Shown here: positions 6,161 to 13,911 of the stretch, piece by piece
How positions within the stretch are numbered: the first letter of the stretch is position 1
Layout: the number at the start of each line of letters is the position of its first letter
Assembly: GCA_900552985.1 (NCBI GenBank)
Contig: USBP01000009.1
Coordinates: forward strand, 1-17,199
From: an uncultured Oscillospiraceae bacterium
GTDB taxonomy: Bacteria > Bacillota > Clostridia > Oscillospirales > Acutalibacteraceae
DNA: 17,199 nt
Reading direction: 5' to 3'
Notes under the pieces: model-generated
What the model was told of the DNA's origin: nothing
Database searches by the model: none
The model's input: the letters and a program-made list of their open reading frames with translations, nothing else
Program-made: the position numbers and the translations under genes

Positions 6161-6946
6161 ATGAAAAAGCATACGTTTATTGCAAAAGATTTTCTGCTCA
6201 ACCTGCTCTCCTTTTTATCGCTGGGGCTGTTGGTCCTTTTATGGATTGTGGCCTCCAGTGGAGAGTCTTCGATTTTGCCATCCCCCTATGAGGTTTGGAG
6301 CAAGTTTGTCTCTCTTTCTGAGAATCCGATTGCCGGGATGTCAATGCTGGGGCACTCCCTGCAAAGCCTGCGGCGGGTGTTTGTGGGCCTGCTGGCCGCC
6401 ACAGCGGTTGGGATTCCCCTTGGCACCATGATCGGCTGGAGCGAGCGGTTCCGGGCCATCTTTCAGCCGGTGTTTGAAATTATCCGGCCGATTCCCCCGC
6501 TTGCCTGGGTGCCGCTGATTTCGATCTGGTGCGGCGTTTTTGAATTTTCCAAGTACATCCTGGTGTTTATCGGCACCTTTTCTGCGATTGTGGTCAACAC
6601 ATATGCGGGCGTAAACCTGGCGAATAAGGATAATATCGCGGTGGGCCGCATGTTTGGCGCACGGGGAATCCGCCTGATTACCGATGTGGTGTTTCCCTCA
6701 GCGCTGCCCTCCATTATGGCGGGCTTAAAAACTGCCCTGACGACCGGATGGGGGGTTGTGCTGGCGGCTGAAATGATTTCGGCAAATTATGGCCTCGGCA
6801 TGCTGGTCACGCGCGGATCAGACAGCAACGACATTCAACTCGTGCTGGTAGCGATGCTGCTCATCGGGATTATCGGCGCATTGATGTCCACAGCCTTTAC
6901 CATCCTTGAAAGGAGGCTCAGCCCATGGCGGACCGATTTAAATTGA
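6161..6946 (+). CDS. ABC transporter permease 2, SsuC/TauC-like
   Basis: A 261-aa second permease, clearly homologous to its upstream neighbour but well diverged. Shared blocks include FEIIRPIPPLAWVPLISIW, NTYAGVNLANKDNI and the EAA loop FGARGIRLITDVVFPSALP. The first membrane helix is about residues 11-30 (LLNLLSFLSLGLLVLLWIVA). It overlaps the ATPase gene by 22 nt (6925-6946), indicating translational coupling. The ribosome site before the ATG at 6161 is weak (AGAAGCGG), so it may rely on coupling to the first permease. Having two different permeases and two different ATPases in one locus suggests an asymmetric importer. Confidence 0.92.
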   Translation: MKKHTFIAKDFLLNLLSFLSLGLLVLLWIVASSGESSILPSPYEVWSKFVSLSENPIAGMSMLGHSLQSLRRVFVGLLAATAVGIPLGTMIGWSERFRAIFQPVFEIIRPIPPLAWVPLISIWCGVFEFSKYILVFIGTFSAIVVNTYAGVNLANKDNIAVGRMFGARGIRLITDVVFPSALPSIMAGLKTALTTGWGVVLAAEMISANYGLGMLVTRGSDSNDIQLVLVAMLLIGIIGALMSTAFTILERRLSPWRTDLN

Positions 6947-7692
6947 GCGTCAGGGAGCTGTCCAAGGCATTCGTCACAAAAAAGAACGATACGCTGGTGA
7001 TAGACGATATCAGTATGGATGTGCGGGAGAATGAGTTCCTGGTCATCCTGGGGCCGGGCCAGTGCGGCAAAACGGTTTTGCTGAATATGATTGCAGGGCT
7101 TTTAAAGCCGACGCTTGGAGAGATCTATCTGGATGGCGACAAGATGGACGGCCTGGATAAGCGCGTGTTGATGGTGTTTCAAAAGCTGGCCCTGCTGCCC
7201 TGGCTGACCGTCAGCAAAAATGTGCAGATCGGCCTGAAATACGCCAAGGTTCCGAAGGAGCAACGGGAAAAAACCGCGCAGCATTACATTGATCTGGTCG
7301 GACTTCAGGGCTTTGAGAACGCCTATCCGCATCAGCTCTCCGGCGGTATGAAGCAGCGCGTCGGGATTGCAAGAGCCTATGCCAGTGCGCCGGAGATCCT
7401 GTTGATGGATGAACCGTTTGGGCAGCTGGATGCGCAAACGCGTTACGCAATGGAGGATGAAATTTTAAAGATCTGGAATCAGGATAAGCGCACGATCCTT
7501 TTTGTCACCAACAATATTGAAGAGGCCGTATATCTGGCAGACCGCATTGTGCTGCTGTCTAAACGGCCGGCAAAGGTGAAAAATGTATTTGATCTGACTG
7601 GCCTGGCGCGCCCCAGAAACAATCTGTCGGAGGATTTTCTAAAAATCCGTCAGGAAATCGCCGATCAGATGGATTTGGATTTGGGTCAGTAG
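6925..7692 (+). CDS. ABC transporter ATPase 1, SsuB/TauB-like, with altered P-loop and H-loop
   Basis: A 255-aa nucleotide-binding subunit. Seen in order: Walker A at residues 43-50 reads GPGQCGKT, where the family has GPSGCGKS/T, so the ABC-conserved Gly is Gln46. The Q-loop is FQKLALLPWLTV (Gln86). The signature is canonical, LSGGMKQRV (138-146). Walker B is ILLMDEPFG with the catalytic Glu163. The D-loop is LDAQTR. The H-loop reads VTNNIEEA, with Asn196 in place of the switch His. The gene starts with AAGGAGG upstream and overlaps permease 2. Since its own ATP-binding side is weakened but its signature is intact, it probably pairs with ATPase 2, completing that protein's site. Confidence 0.93.
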   Translation: MADRFKLSVRELSKAFVTKKNDTLVIDDISMDVRENEFLVILGPGQCGKTVLLNMIAGLLKPTLGEIYLDGDKMDGLDKRVLMVFQKLALLPWLTVSKNVQIGLKYAKVPKEQREKTAQHYIDLVGLQGFENAYPHQLSGGMKQRVGIARAYASAPEILLMDEPFGQLDAQTRYAMEDEILKIWNQDKRTILFVTNNIEEAVYLADRIVLLSKRPAKVKNVFDLTGLARPRNNLSEDFLKIRQEIADQMDLDLGQ

Positions 7693-7703
7693 GGAGGATA
7701 AAC

Positions 7704-8453
7704 ATGGCTGAAAACAATCCGTATAAAGTAGAAGTACGCCATTTATATAAAAATTTCGGTTCTCTGGAAGTGCTGAAGGATTGCAATTTTAACGTCAGGC
7801 GCGGCGAGTTTATCTGTGTGGTAGGGCCCACCGGATGCGGCAAAACCACCTTTTTGAACCTGCTGACCTGTCTTCTGGAGCCTACCAGCGGTGAAATATT
7901 GATCGACGGCAAGCCGGCCAACCCGAAAAAGCACAACCTGGCATTCGTTTTTCAGGAACCCACTGCGTATCCCTGGCTGACGGTGCGCAAGAATTTGGGG
8001 TATTGCCTGTCGCTCAAGCATGTTCCCAAAAAGGAGATCGCCTCCCGTGTGGAGAGCATTGCAAAGCTGATGGGCCTGAGCGCGGATTTGGACCGGTATC
8101 CCAGCGAGCTTTCCACCAGCACAGAGCAGAAGGTGGTCATCGGACGGGCGTTTGCAATGAATCCGGATCTGCTGCTCATGGACGAGCCCTACGGTCAGAT
8201 GGATATCAAAACCCGTTTCTATCTGGAGGATGAGGTGGTTCGCATCTGGAAGGAACTGCATAGTACCGTTTTGTTCATTACGCATAATATTGAGGAAGCG
8301 GTCTATCTGGCAGATCGTATTTTAATCCTTTCTCAAAAGCCGGCCAGCGTTAAGGAGGATGTGACGGTCGACCTGCCCCGCCCAAGGGATATAAACTCGC
8401 CGGAGTTCGTCCGGTTACGCAGCTATGTGACCGATCAGATCAAATGGTGGTAG
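7704..8453 (+). CDS. ABC transporter ATPase 2, SsuB/TauB-like, with degenerate signature motif
   Basis: A 249-aa second nucleotide-binding subunit. Walker A (GPTGCGKTT, residues 41-49), Q-loop (Gln84, FQEPTAYPWLTV), Walker B (LLLMDEPYG, Glu161) and H-loop (ITHNIEEA, His194) are all normal. The ABC signature reads LSTSTEQKVVIGRA (136-149) where the family has LSGGxxQRVxIARA: both glycines are lost and the Arg is Lys. It starts 11 nt after ATPase 1 with GGAGG upstream. The defects are complementary to those of ATPase 1, so a heterodimer with one canonical and one degenerate ATP site is the simplest reading. A homodimer of this protein alone would have no proper signature. Confidence 0.93.
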   Translation: MAENNPYKVEVRHLYKNFGSLEVLKDCNFNVRRGEFICVVGPTGCGKTTFLNLLTCLLEPTSGEILIDGKPANPKKHNLAFVFQEPTAYPWLTVRKNLGYCLSLKHVPKKEIASRVESIAKLMGLSADLDRYPSELSTSTEQKVVIGRAFAMNPDLLLMDEPYGQMDIKTRFYLEDEVVRIWKELHSTVLFITHNIEEAVYLADRILILSQKPASVKEDVTVDLPRPRDINSPEFVRLRSYVTDQIKWW

Positions 8454-8465
8454 GGGGATGTATAC

Positions 8466-9341
8466 ATGATGAAATTATGCTGCGGGTCAAATCTCTATGC
8501 TTCGTTTCCGCTGGAGACCGCTTTGCGCGAAATGTCCAGGATTGGATTTCGCTACGTGGATCTATGGGCCTGCAAGGCGATCTGCGACCATGCGGATCCG
8601 AAAAAAACGAGCCCGGAGGAAGTCCGTGAGCTGCTGCGCCGCTTCGATATGACGGCAGTATCCATGACGCTGTTCCTTATGACCGACGAAGAACGGCGGG
8701 AACGGATGCAGTTTGCCGCCGCACTGGGAATTCCTGTAGTCATTTGGGAGCCTGCCCAATCCCCAGATTGGGCGGATAACATGACAAATTTGAACCCTGT
8801 CAGCGTTCCCTATGGGAAACCAGGCAGAAGCCTTGCCGATTATATGAGCCTGCTCCGGCAGGATCTTGAATATGCAAAATTTCTGGGGCTGAAGATTGGA
8901 ATTGAGGTGCCCCATTGCTATACGCTGAATGAATACCTTTATCAGATTTATCAGACAGATCGGCGTATCGATGATGATGCTTTGGCTTATATTATCGCTC
9001 CGCCCCACGCCAATGCGCGGGGATATGAGGCGGAGGATGTATACCGCATGATTGCTCCCAAACGCGCTTATATGCTGTATTTATGGGACGTTAAAAAAGG
9101 CTTTTCTTTCCCTGCCAGCGACCGGGCGTTCGGTACAGGAGAGGAGCAGATGCCGGGCGGTGGACAGCGCGATTTTCAAGCGCAGATTGAAGCCTTTTCT
9201 CAAAACGGCTTTTCCGGCTGGTACAATGTTTCCTGCCATGGAACCGAAGGATGGGACGATCTGGAAAGGGTTAACGCTTGCTTGGAAAAAGCGTTTGCGC
9301 TTGTGTCGCCGCTCATTCAGGAAAGAGAAGGGAGAGGATAA
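8466..9341 (+). CDS. TIM-barrel protein, sugar phosphate isomerase/epimerase-like
   Basis: A 291-aa cytoplasmic protein of the xylose-isomerase-like TIM-barrel (AP_endonuc_2) superfamily. Visible barrel strands and likely metal or substrate residues are: GFRYVDLW (27-34), GIPVVIWEP (88-96), LKIGIEVPH (Glu147, His150), YIIAPPHAN (His181), YMLYLWDVK (Asp208) and the family block GGGQRDFQ (231-238). The last barrel strand usually supplies a metal-binding Glu but here reads WYNVSCHG, so that ligand may be missing or replaced. Such proteins act beside Gfo/Idh/MocA dehydrogenases as keto-sugar epimerases, isomerases or glycoside-cleaving lyases. The ATG at 8466 is followed directly by a second ATG; a G-rich ribosome site precedes them. 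The exact reaction is unknown. Confidence 0.85.
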   Translation: MMKLCCGSNLYASFPLETALREMSRIGFRYVDLWACKAICDHADPKKTSPEEVRELLRRFDMTAVSMTLFLMTDEERRERMQFAAALGIPVVIWEPAQSPDWADNMTNLNPVSVPYGKPGRSLADYMSLLRQDLEYAKFLGLKIGIEVPHCYTLNEYLYQIYQTDRRIDDDALAYIIAPPHANARGYEAEDVYRMIAPKRAYMLYLWDVKKGFSFPASDRAFGTGEEQMPGGGQRDFQAQIEAFSQNGFSGWYNVSCHGTEGWDDLERVNACLEKAFALVSPLIQEREGRG

Positions 9342-9344
9342 AGA

Positions 9345-10388
9345 ATGGTCAAACTTGTGATGTTGGGCGTTGCCCATCCACATGCGCACAGTTGGGCCCA
9401 TGCATGGCAGATGCATACCAAAGCGGATTTGGTTGGCGTGTGGGATGAGGATCAGGCGCTGGCGCAGCAGTTTGCACAGCAATATGGGATTGCCTGCTAC
9501 GAGACAATGGAGCAGGCGCTCGCACAGCCTGAAGTCACCGCTGTGGGGATTTGTGCGGAAAACGCGCGGCATGCCGCTTACACAATTGCGGCGGCGCAGG
9601 CGGGCAAGCAGATCCTCTGCGAAAAGCCCACCGCTGCCACACTGGAGGATTGCAGCGCGATGAAGCAGGCGGTGGAGCAGGCCGGCGTGCGCTACATGCA
9701 GGCTTTTCCGATGCGTGTGGACCCAGTCAATGAAAAAATAAAGGCCCTCCTGGAGGGAAACCAGATCGGCCCTGTCGTGAGTTTTCGCAAACGGCATGGG
9801 ATCGGTTGGGCGGCGGAAGGGCCGACGCCCGCGCCTCTTGCCTGGTTTACAAACCCGGCGTTTTCCGGAGGCGGCGCATTCCCGGATGAGGGAATCCATG
9901 CGGCGGATTTTTTGATCTGGATGTTTGGCGAGCCGAAATACATAACGGCAAAAATTCCACCCAGCACAGTCGGGCTGAAGGTGGAAGACAATGGCGTGGC
10001 TATCATTGAGTTTGCCAATGGGGTCCTGGGCACCATGCAAGCCTCCTGGACCTTTGCGGCCGGCTCCCTGACCACAGAAATTTTTGGCCTGGAGGGGACG
10101 ATCCAGCAAAGCTTCAACGATTGCGCCTCCACTACCATCAATGGGGAAAACAATTTCCCGCTGCAGGTATATCGCAAGGGAAAGCCTCTGGCAGGCTGGG
10201 AAAACCCGCGGATGCCGGTCAATTTTAAGCACATTCATGAAGCAGTTGCCGCACGGTTTATCGACTGCCTGGAGAAGGGGGAGGCGTTTCCCTCTACGCT
10301 GGAGGATGGATATGCTGCGCTGCGCCTGATCCTGGCGGCGTACAAATCGGCCAGGGAAAACCGCACAGTGGCGATGGAGGAGATCTGA
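9345..10388 (+). CDS. Gfo/Idh/MocA-family oxidoreductase 1, atypical nucleotide loop
   Basis: A 347-aa NAD(P)-dependent dehydrogenase-like protein. The N-terminal Rossmann domain starts KLVMLGVAHPHAHSW: the usual GxGxxA/G dinucleotide loop is replaced by a His-rich GVAHPHAH. The ILCEKP motif with Lys94 is normal, as is the catalytic-type pair in FPDEGIHAADFL (Asp181, His185). The C-terminal sheet domain (about 130-330) shows GVAIIEFANGVLGTMQASWT. The length is typical. It begins 3 nt after the TIM-barrel gene, and its stop abuts the next start. It probably oxidises or reduces a sugar-like hydroxyl, with a tightly bound cofactor possible. It is the least similar of the three family members here. 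Confidence 0.9.
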   Translation: MVKLVMLGVAHPHAHSWAHAWQMHTKADLVGVWDEDQALAQQFAQQYGIACYETMEQALAQPEVTAVGICAENARHAAYTIAAAQAGKQILCEKPTAATLEDCSAMKQAVEQAGVRYMQAFPMRVDPVNEKIKALLEGNQIGPVVSFRKRHGIGWAAEGPTPAPLAWFTNPAFSGGGAFPDEGIHAADFLIWMFGEPKYITAKIPPSTVGLKVEDNGVAIIEFANGVLGTMQASWTFAAGSLTTEIFGLEGTIQQSFNDCASTTINGENNFPLQVYRKGKPLAGWENPRMPVNFKHIHEAVAARFIDCLEKGEAFPSTLEDGYAALRLILAAYKSARENRTVAMEEI

Positions 10389-11447
10389 ATGAACAAAGAA
10401 ATTGTAAAGATCGGCGTGATCGGGTGCGGTGCAATTGCGAAGCAGTATCACATGCCGGCGCTGAAGAGCCTGCCGGATTGCGAGGTAGCAGCTGTGTGCG
10501 ACTGGATCCCCGAGCGGGCGCAGGCGGCAGCAGCGTATTTTGGGCTGCCGCAGGAGCGTGTGTTTACACAGGATGAAGCGTTGCTGGCGTTGGATGACAT
10601 TCAGGGTGTGCTGGTTCTGACGCCTAACTATAATCACTGTGAGGTGACGGAACTGGCCGCCTCCTTTCACAAGCATGTATTTGTCACAAAACCAATGGGG
10701 CGCACCCTGGAGGAATGCCATCGCATGATGAAGGCATGCGAGGAGAACGGCGTGCAACTGTTTGTCAGCTTTATGCACCGGTATCTTCTGGGCATTGCAC
10801 AAACCCGCCGCCTGATTCAGGAAAATACGATTGGGAAAATTGAGATGGTGCGCATTTTGAATGCGCCGGGCGCTACTTCCACGGTCAGCAAGTGGTTTTA
10901 TGACAAAAAGAATGTGGGAGGCGGCTGTGTCATCGACCTGGGCGTACATGGAATTGACCTGGTAAGATACCTGATTGGAGAGATCGATGAAGTAACCTTC
11001 GCCAATATGGGGCGCTTCCGCGATGTCATTTTCACCGATGGAGAGTATGTGCATCCGAATAATGAGGATCATGCGCTGGCTGTTTATAAAACCCGTTCCG
11101 GTGTCACGGTCAGCCAGATGATCAGCTGGCACCACTGGTCCAATGCAGACCGGTTCTCCATGGAGATTTTCGGCGAGAAGGGATCGATCTTTTTGCGCGA
11201 TCCCATGGGGATTGTCAATGTCTGTAAGGTGGAGCCGGGTAAGCCCGCCACCTGGATTTCGTTACAGGTTCCATATGAAAAGCTGGGCGTGGAGCAGCAT
11301 GAGAGTTTTCTGGAGATGATCCGGACAGGCGCCAAAGCCAATCCCGGCGGGGCGGAAGGGCTCGCCTGCATTCGGGTAGTCCGTGCGATCTATCAGGCGG
11401 CCGAGCGTAAGGCTGCTGTAAAAGTTGATACAATGGAGCAGTTATGA
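10389..11447 (+). CDS. Gfo/Idh/MocA-family oxidoreductase 2
   Basis: A 352-aa dehydrogenase-like protein. The dinucleotide loop is normal (GVIGCGAIA, residues 9-17). The EKP motif reads VFVTKP, so the Glu is Thr but Lys101 is kept. The catalytic-type pair is Asp183/His187 in VIDLGVHGIDLVRYLIG. It starts immediately after the stop of oxidoreductase 1 and overlaps the sulfatase start by 4 nt (ATGA), implying coupled translation. It is a clear paralogue of oxidoreductase 3 (12798-13826), sharing LFVSFMHRY, GVHGIDLVRYL and NEDxALAxY blocks. The two may act on related steps, such as oxidation and re-reduction of the same ring carbon. The substrate is not known. Confidence 0.93.
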   Translation: MNKEIVKIGVIGCGAIAKQYHMPALKSLPDCEVAAVCDWIPERAQAAAAYFGLPQERVFTQDEALLALDDIQGVLVLTPNYNHCEVTELAASFHKHVFVTKPMGRTLEECHRMMKACEENGVQLFVSFMHRYLLGIAQTRRLIQENTIGKIEMVRILNAPGATSTVSKWFYDKKNVGGGCVIDLGVHGIDLVRYLIGEIDEVTFANMGRFRDVIFTDGEYVHPNNEDHALAVYKTRSGVTVSQMISWHHWSNADRFSMEIFGEKGSIFLRDPMGIVNVCKVEPGKPATWISLQVPYEKLGVEQHESFLEMIRTGAKANPGGAEGLACIRVVRAIYQAAERKAAVKVDTMEQL

Positions 11448-12769
11448 ACATTTTATTATTACATACACATGACTCCGGTCGGTTTCTGCAGCCGTATGGA
11501 TACCCGATGGAGACTCCGAATTTGGAAGAGCTGGCCAAGCGGGGGACGTTGTTCCGGCAGGCATTCAGCGTGGCGCCAACCTGCTCGCCAAGCAGGGCGG
11601 GGCTGCTTACCGGGCAGTATCCCCACAATTGCGGGATGTTTGGGCTTGCCCACCGCGGTTTTTCCCTGCCGGATTACCAGCATCATATGGCGGGTTATTT
11701 CACCGGCTTTGGGTATGAAACAGTGCTGTGCGGCATTCAACATGAGGCGCCCAAGGCAGAAATGCTGGGATATACGCGGATATTGGATGACCAGGCATTT
11801 GATATGGGCTGTGTGGACTTTGATTCCTTTGCATTTGATGGGGCAAATGCGGAACTGGTTTGCAACTATCTGCGCGAGCCCCATGAACGGCCGTTTTTCC
11901 TCTCCTTCGGCATGTACAACACGCATCGGAAGTGGAGAAAGCACGAAGCGGATATCGACGCCGGCTATGTGGCGCCTTTCCCTGGTATTTATGATACCGT
12001 GCAGAACCGTGAGGATATGGCGGATTACATGAGCTCAGTGCGTTTCTGCGATAAGCTGGTGGGCAGCATCCTGCAAGCGCTGGATGAAACCGGACTGCGG
12101 GAAAATACCATTGTCCTTTTTACCACAGACCACGGCCCTGCAGTGCCCGGCATGAAATGCACGCTTTATGATGGCGGAACCGGCGTTGCCCTGCTTTTGG
12201 ATTACCCCGGCAATCCTGCAAGGGGACGCTGTGTGGATGCAATGGTGTCGCATCTGGATCTGTTCCCCACCCTTTGCGAGCTATGCCGCATTGAAAAGCC
12301 AGATTGGCTGGAGGGGCAATCCCTGCTCCCGCTGCTCCATCAGGAGGAGGCTTCATCCGGCGAAAGGCTGCTGTTTTCCGAAATTAACTATCATGCTGCG
12401 TATGAGCCTATGCGGGCAGTTCGCTGTGAGCGATATAAATATATCCGGCGGTTTGACAAAAAGCCGGGCAGAATTTTATCCAACATTGATAATTGCCCGG
12501 AAAAAACCTTTCTATTTGAAAACCATTGCCTTACGGAGAATGGCTGCGGCGGTGAGGAGCTTTATGACCTGTATGCTGACCCTATGGAAAAGCAAAATGT
12601 AGCAGCATGCCCTTCTTATGCGCAGGTGAAGGATGAACTGGCGCAATCCCTGTTAGAGTGGATGCGGCGGACAAGGGACCCTTTGCTGTATGGCGATGTA
12701 AAGGCGCCGGAGGGCGCGCGCGTCAACCGGCGGAGCGACTATTGCGCCGAGGATTTGGAGAAAACGTGA
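11444..12769 (+). CDS. Cys-type sulfatase, N-sulfoglucosamine sulfohydrolase-like
   Basis: A 441-aa type I sulfatase (alkaline phosphatase superfamily) that hydrolyses sulfate esters or sulfamates. The signature CSPSRAGLLTGQ starts at Cys47, the residue converted to formylglycine. An N-terminal metal site lies in LLHTHDSG (Asp10) and a second in FTTDHGPA. The blocks after the signature (PHNCGMFGLAHRGF) and EPMRAVRCERYKYIRR recall the heparan N-sulfatase (sulfamidase, SGSH) branch. There is no signal peptide, so it acts in the cytoplasm on an imported compound. No maturase (FGE or radical-SAM anSME) lies in this window and one must be supplied elsewhere. The 4-nt overlap with the upstream dehydrogenase ties it to that pathway. 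N- versus O-sulfate specificity is inference. Confidence 0.92.
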   Translation: MNILLLHTHDSGRFLQPYGYPMETPNLEELAKRGTLFRQAFSVAPTCSPSRAGLLTGQYPHNCGMFGLAHRGFSLPDYQHHMAGYFTGFGYETVLCGIQHEAPKAEMLGYTRILDDQAFDMGCVDFDSFAFDGANAELVCNYLREPHERPFFLSFGMYNTHRKWRKHEADIDAGYVAPFPGIYDTVQNREDMADYMSSVRFCDKLVGSILQALDETGLRENTIVLFTTDHGPAVPGMKCTLYDGGTGVALLLDYPGNPARGRCVDAMVSHLDLFPTLCELCRIEKPDWLEGQSLLPLLHQEEASSGERLLFSEINYHAAYEPMRAVRCERYKYIRRFDKKPGRILSNIDNCPEKTFLFENHCLTENGCGGEELYDLYADPMEKQNVAACPSYAQVKDELAQSLLEWMRRTRDPLLYGDVKAPEGARVNRRSDYCAEDLEKT

Positions 12770-12797
12770 GACAAAGAGCTCGCCGGAAAGAAGGATA

Positions 12798-13826
12798 ATG
12801 ATGAAATCATTTGACGAAAGAAAGGTCGGGGTGGCCATCATCGGCTGCGGGGCGATCAGCGCTTACCACATGGAGGCGCTCCGTTTGATCCCGGAAGCGC
12901 GGATCGTAGTCTGCTGCGACATTGTGCAGGAGCGTGCCGAGAAGGCGGCAGCCGGTGCGGCGGATGTGACGGCAGACTATGCGAAGGCGATCGATCGGTC
13001 GGATGTGGACTTGGTGTTTGTCCTGACCCCAAACTGCCTGCACAGGGAAATTGCCATGTTTGCAGCGGAGAGGGGGAAGCATGTGTTTGTGCAGAAGCCG
13101 TTTGCGATGACCTCGCAGCAGTGCCGCGATATCATTTGTACGGCGGAGCAAAACCATGTAAAGCTGTTTGTCAGCTTTATGCACCGGTATTTTGAGGAAT
13201 CCCGCTGGGCAAGGGAGTACATTGCCTCCGGGAAGCTGGGGCAGATCTATATGGCACATATCCGAAATTCACTGCCCGGCAGCGATTATTCCACCTGGCA
13301 GTATGATTCCGCGCAGTGTGGGCCTGGCGGCGCAATTATCGACGTCGGCGTGCATGGCATTGATCTGGTGCGGTATCTGCTGGGGGATATCGAGGAGGTT
13401 GTTTTTGCCTCTAAGGGACAAAAGGTATCCTCACGGGAGATCAACGGGCAAACCATATATCCGGATAATGAAGATTGGGCGCTTGCGCAGTACCGCCTGA
13501 AGAGCGGCGCGATGGTGAGCCATCAGATCAGTTGGGTGCAGAAATGGCACTGCAACCGGTACACCATGGAAATCCACGGGAGCAACGGGAGCATTTATCT
13601 GCGCACCGGCTATGGGCCGCTGGCAGTAACAAGCCCAGGCGTTTCTCAGGCGGGCAGCATGACTTTCCCCGCATTGGCTGCGGTCCCCTTTGGCTACCGC
13701 CAGCATCGCGAGGTAATTGATGCCGTGCGGTTTGATCGGGCGCCTACCTGTACAGGGGCGGACGGCTTATATACGATCGAGACAGTGGAGCGGATTCTAC
13801 AGTCCGCCCGGACGATTGCGGAATGA
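12798..13826 (+). CDS. Gfo/Idh/MocA-family oxidoreductase 3
   Basis: A 342-aa paralogue of oxidoreductase 2. The dinucleotide loop is GVAIIGCGAIS (residues 11-21). The EKP motif reads VFVQKP (Lys100 kept). The catalytic-type pair is Asp182/His186 in IIDVGVHGIDLVRYLLG. The region GxNGSIYLRT belongs to the C-terminal sheet domain. AAGGA at 12791-12795 is only 2 nt from the first ATG (12798) and 5 nt from the second (12801), so the second may be used. It follows the sulfatase after 28 nt. That two of the three dehydrogenases are close paralogues while the first is divergent suggests distinct roles. Substrate unknown. Confidence 0.92.
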   Translation: MMKSFDERKVGVAIIGCGAISAYHMEALRLIPEARIVVCCDIVQERAEKAAAGAADVTADYAKAIDRSDVDLVFVLTPNCLHREIAMFAAERGKHVFVQKPFAMTSQQCRDIICTAEQNHVKLFVSFMHRYFEESRWAREYIASGKLGQIYMAHIRNSLPGSDYSTWQYDSAQCGPGGAIIDVGVHGIDLVRYLLGDIEEVVFASKGQKVSSREINGQTIYPDNEDWALAQYRLKSGAMVSHQISWVQKWHCNRYTMEIHGSNGSIYLRTGYGPLAVTSPGVSQAGSMTFPALAAVPFGYRQHREVIDAVRFDRAPTCTGADGLYTIETVERILQSARTIAE

Positions 13827-13911
13827 CCGAAGGAGGGAGGCACAGGCGTATGCGCTGCATTGCTGCACGTCCGGGATGCGGCGGCTTCTCCCACGCCTCT
13901 GAGGAGGAAAT

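Noticed and set aside
9081..11135. A 684-codon open frame on the minus strand
   Set aside because: It is exactly antisense to the TIM-barrel and dehydrogenase genes, is rich in His/Arg/Cys without any family motif, and has no ribosome site; it is a codon-bias shadow.
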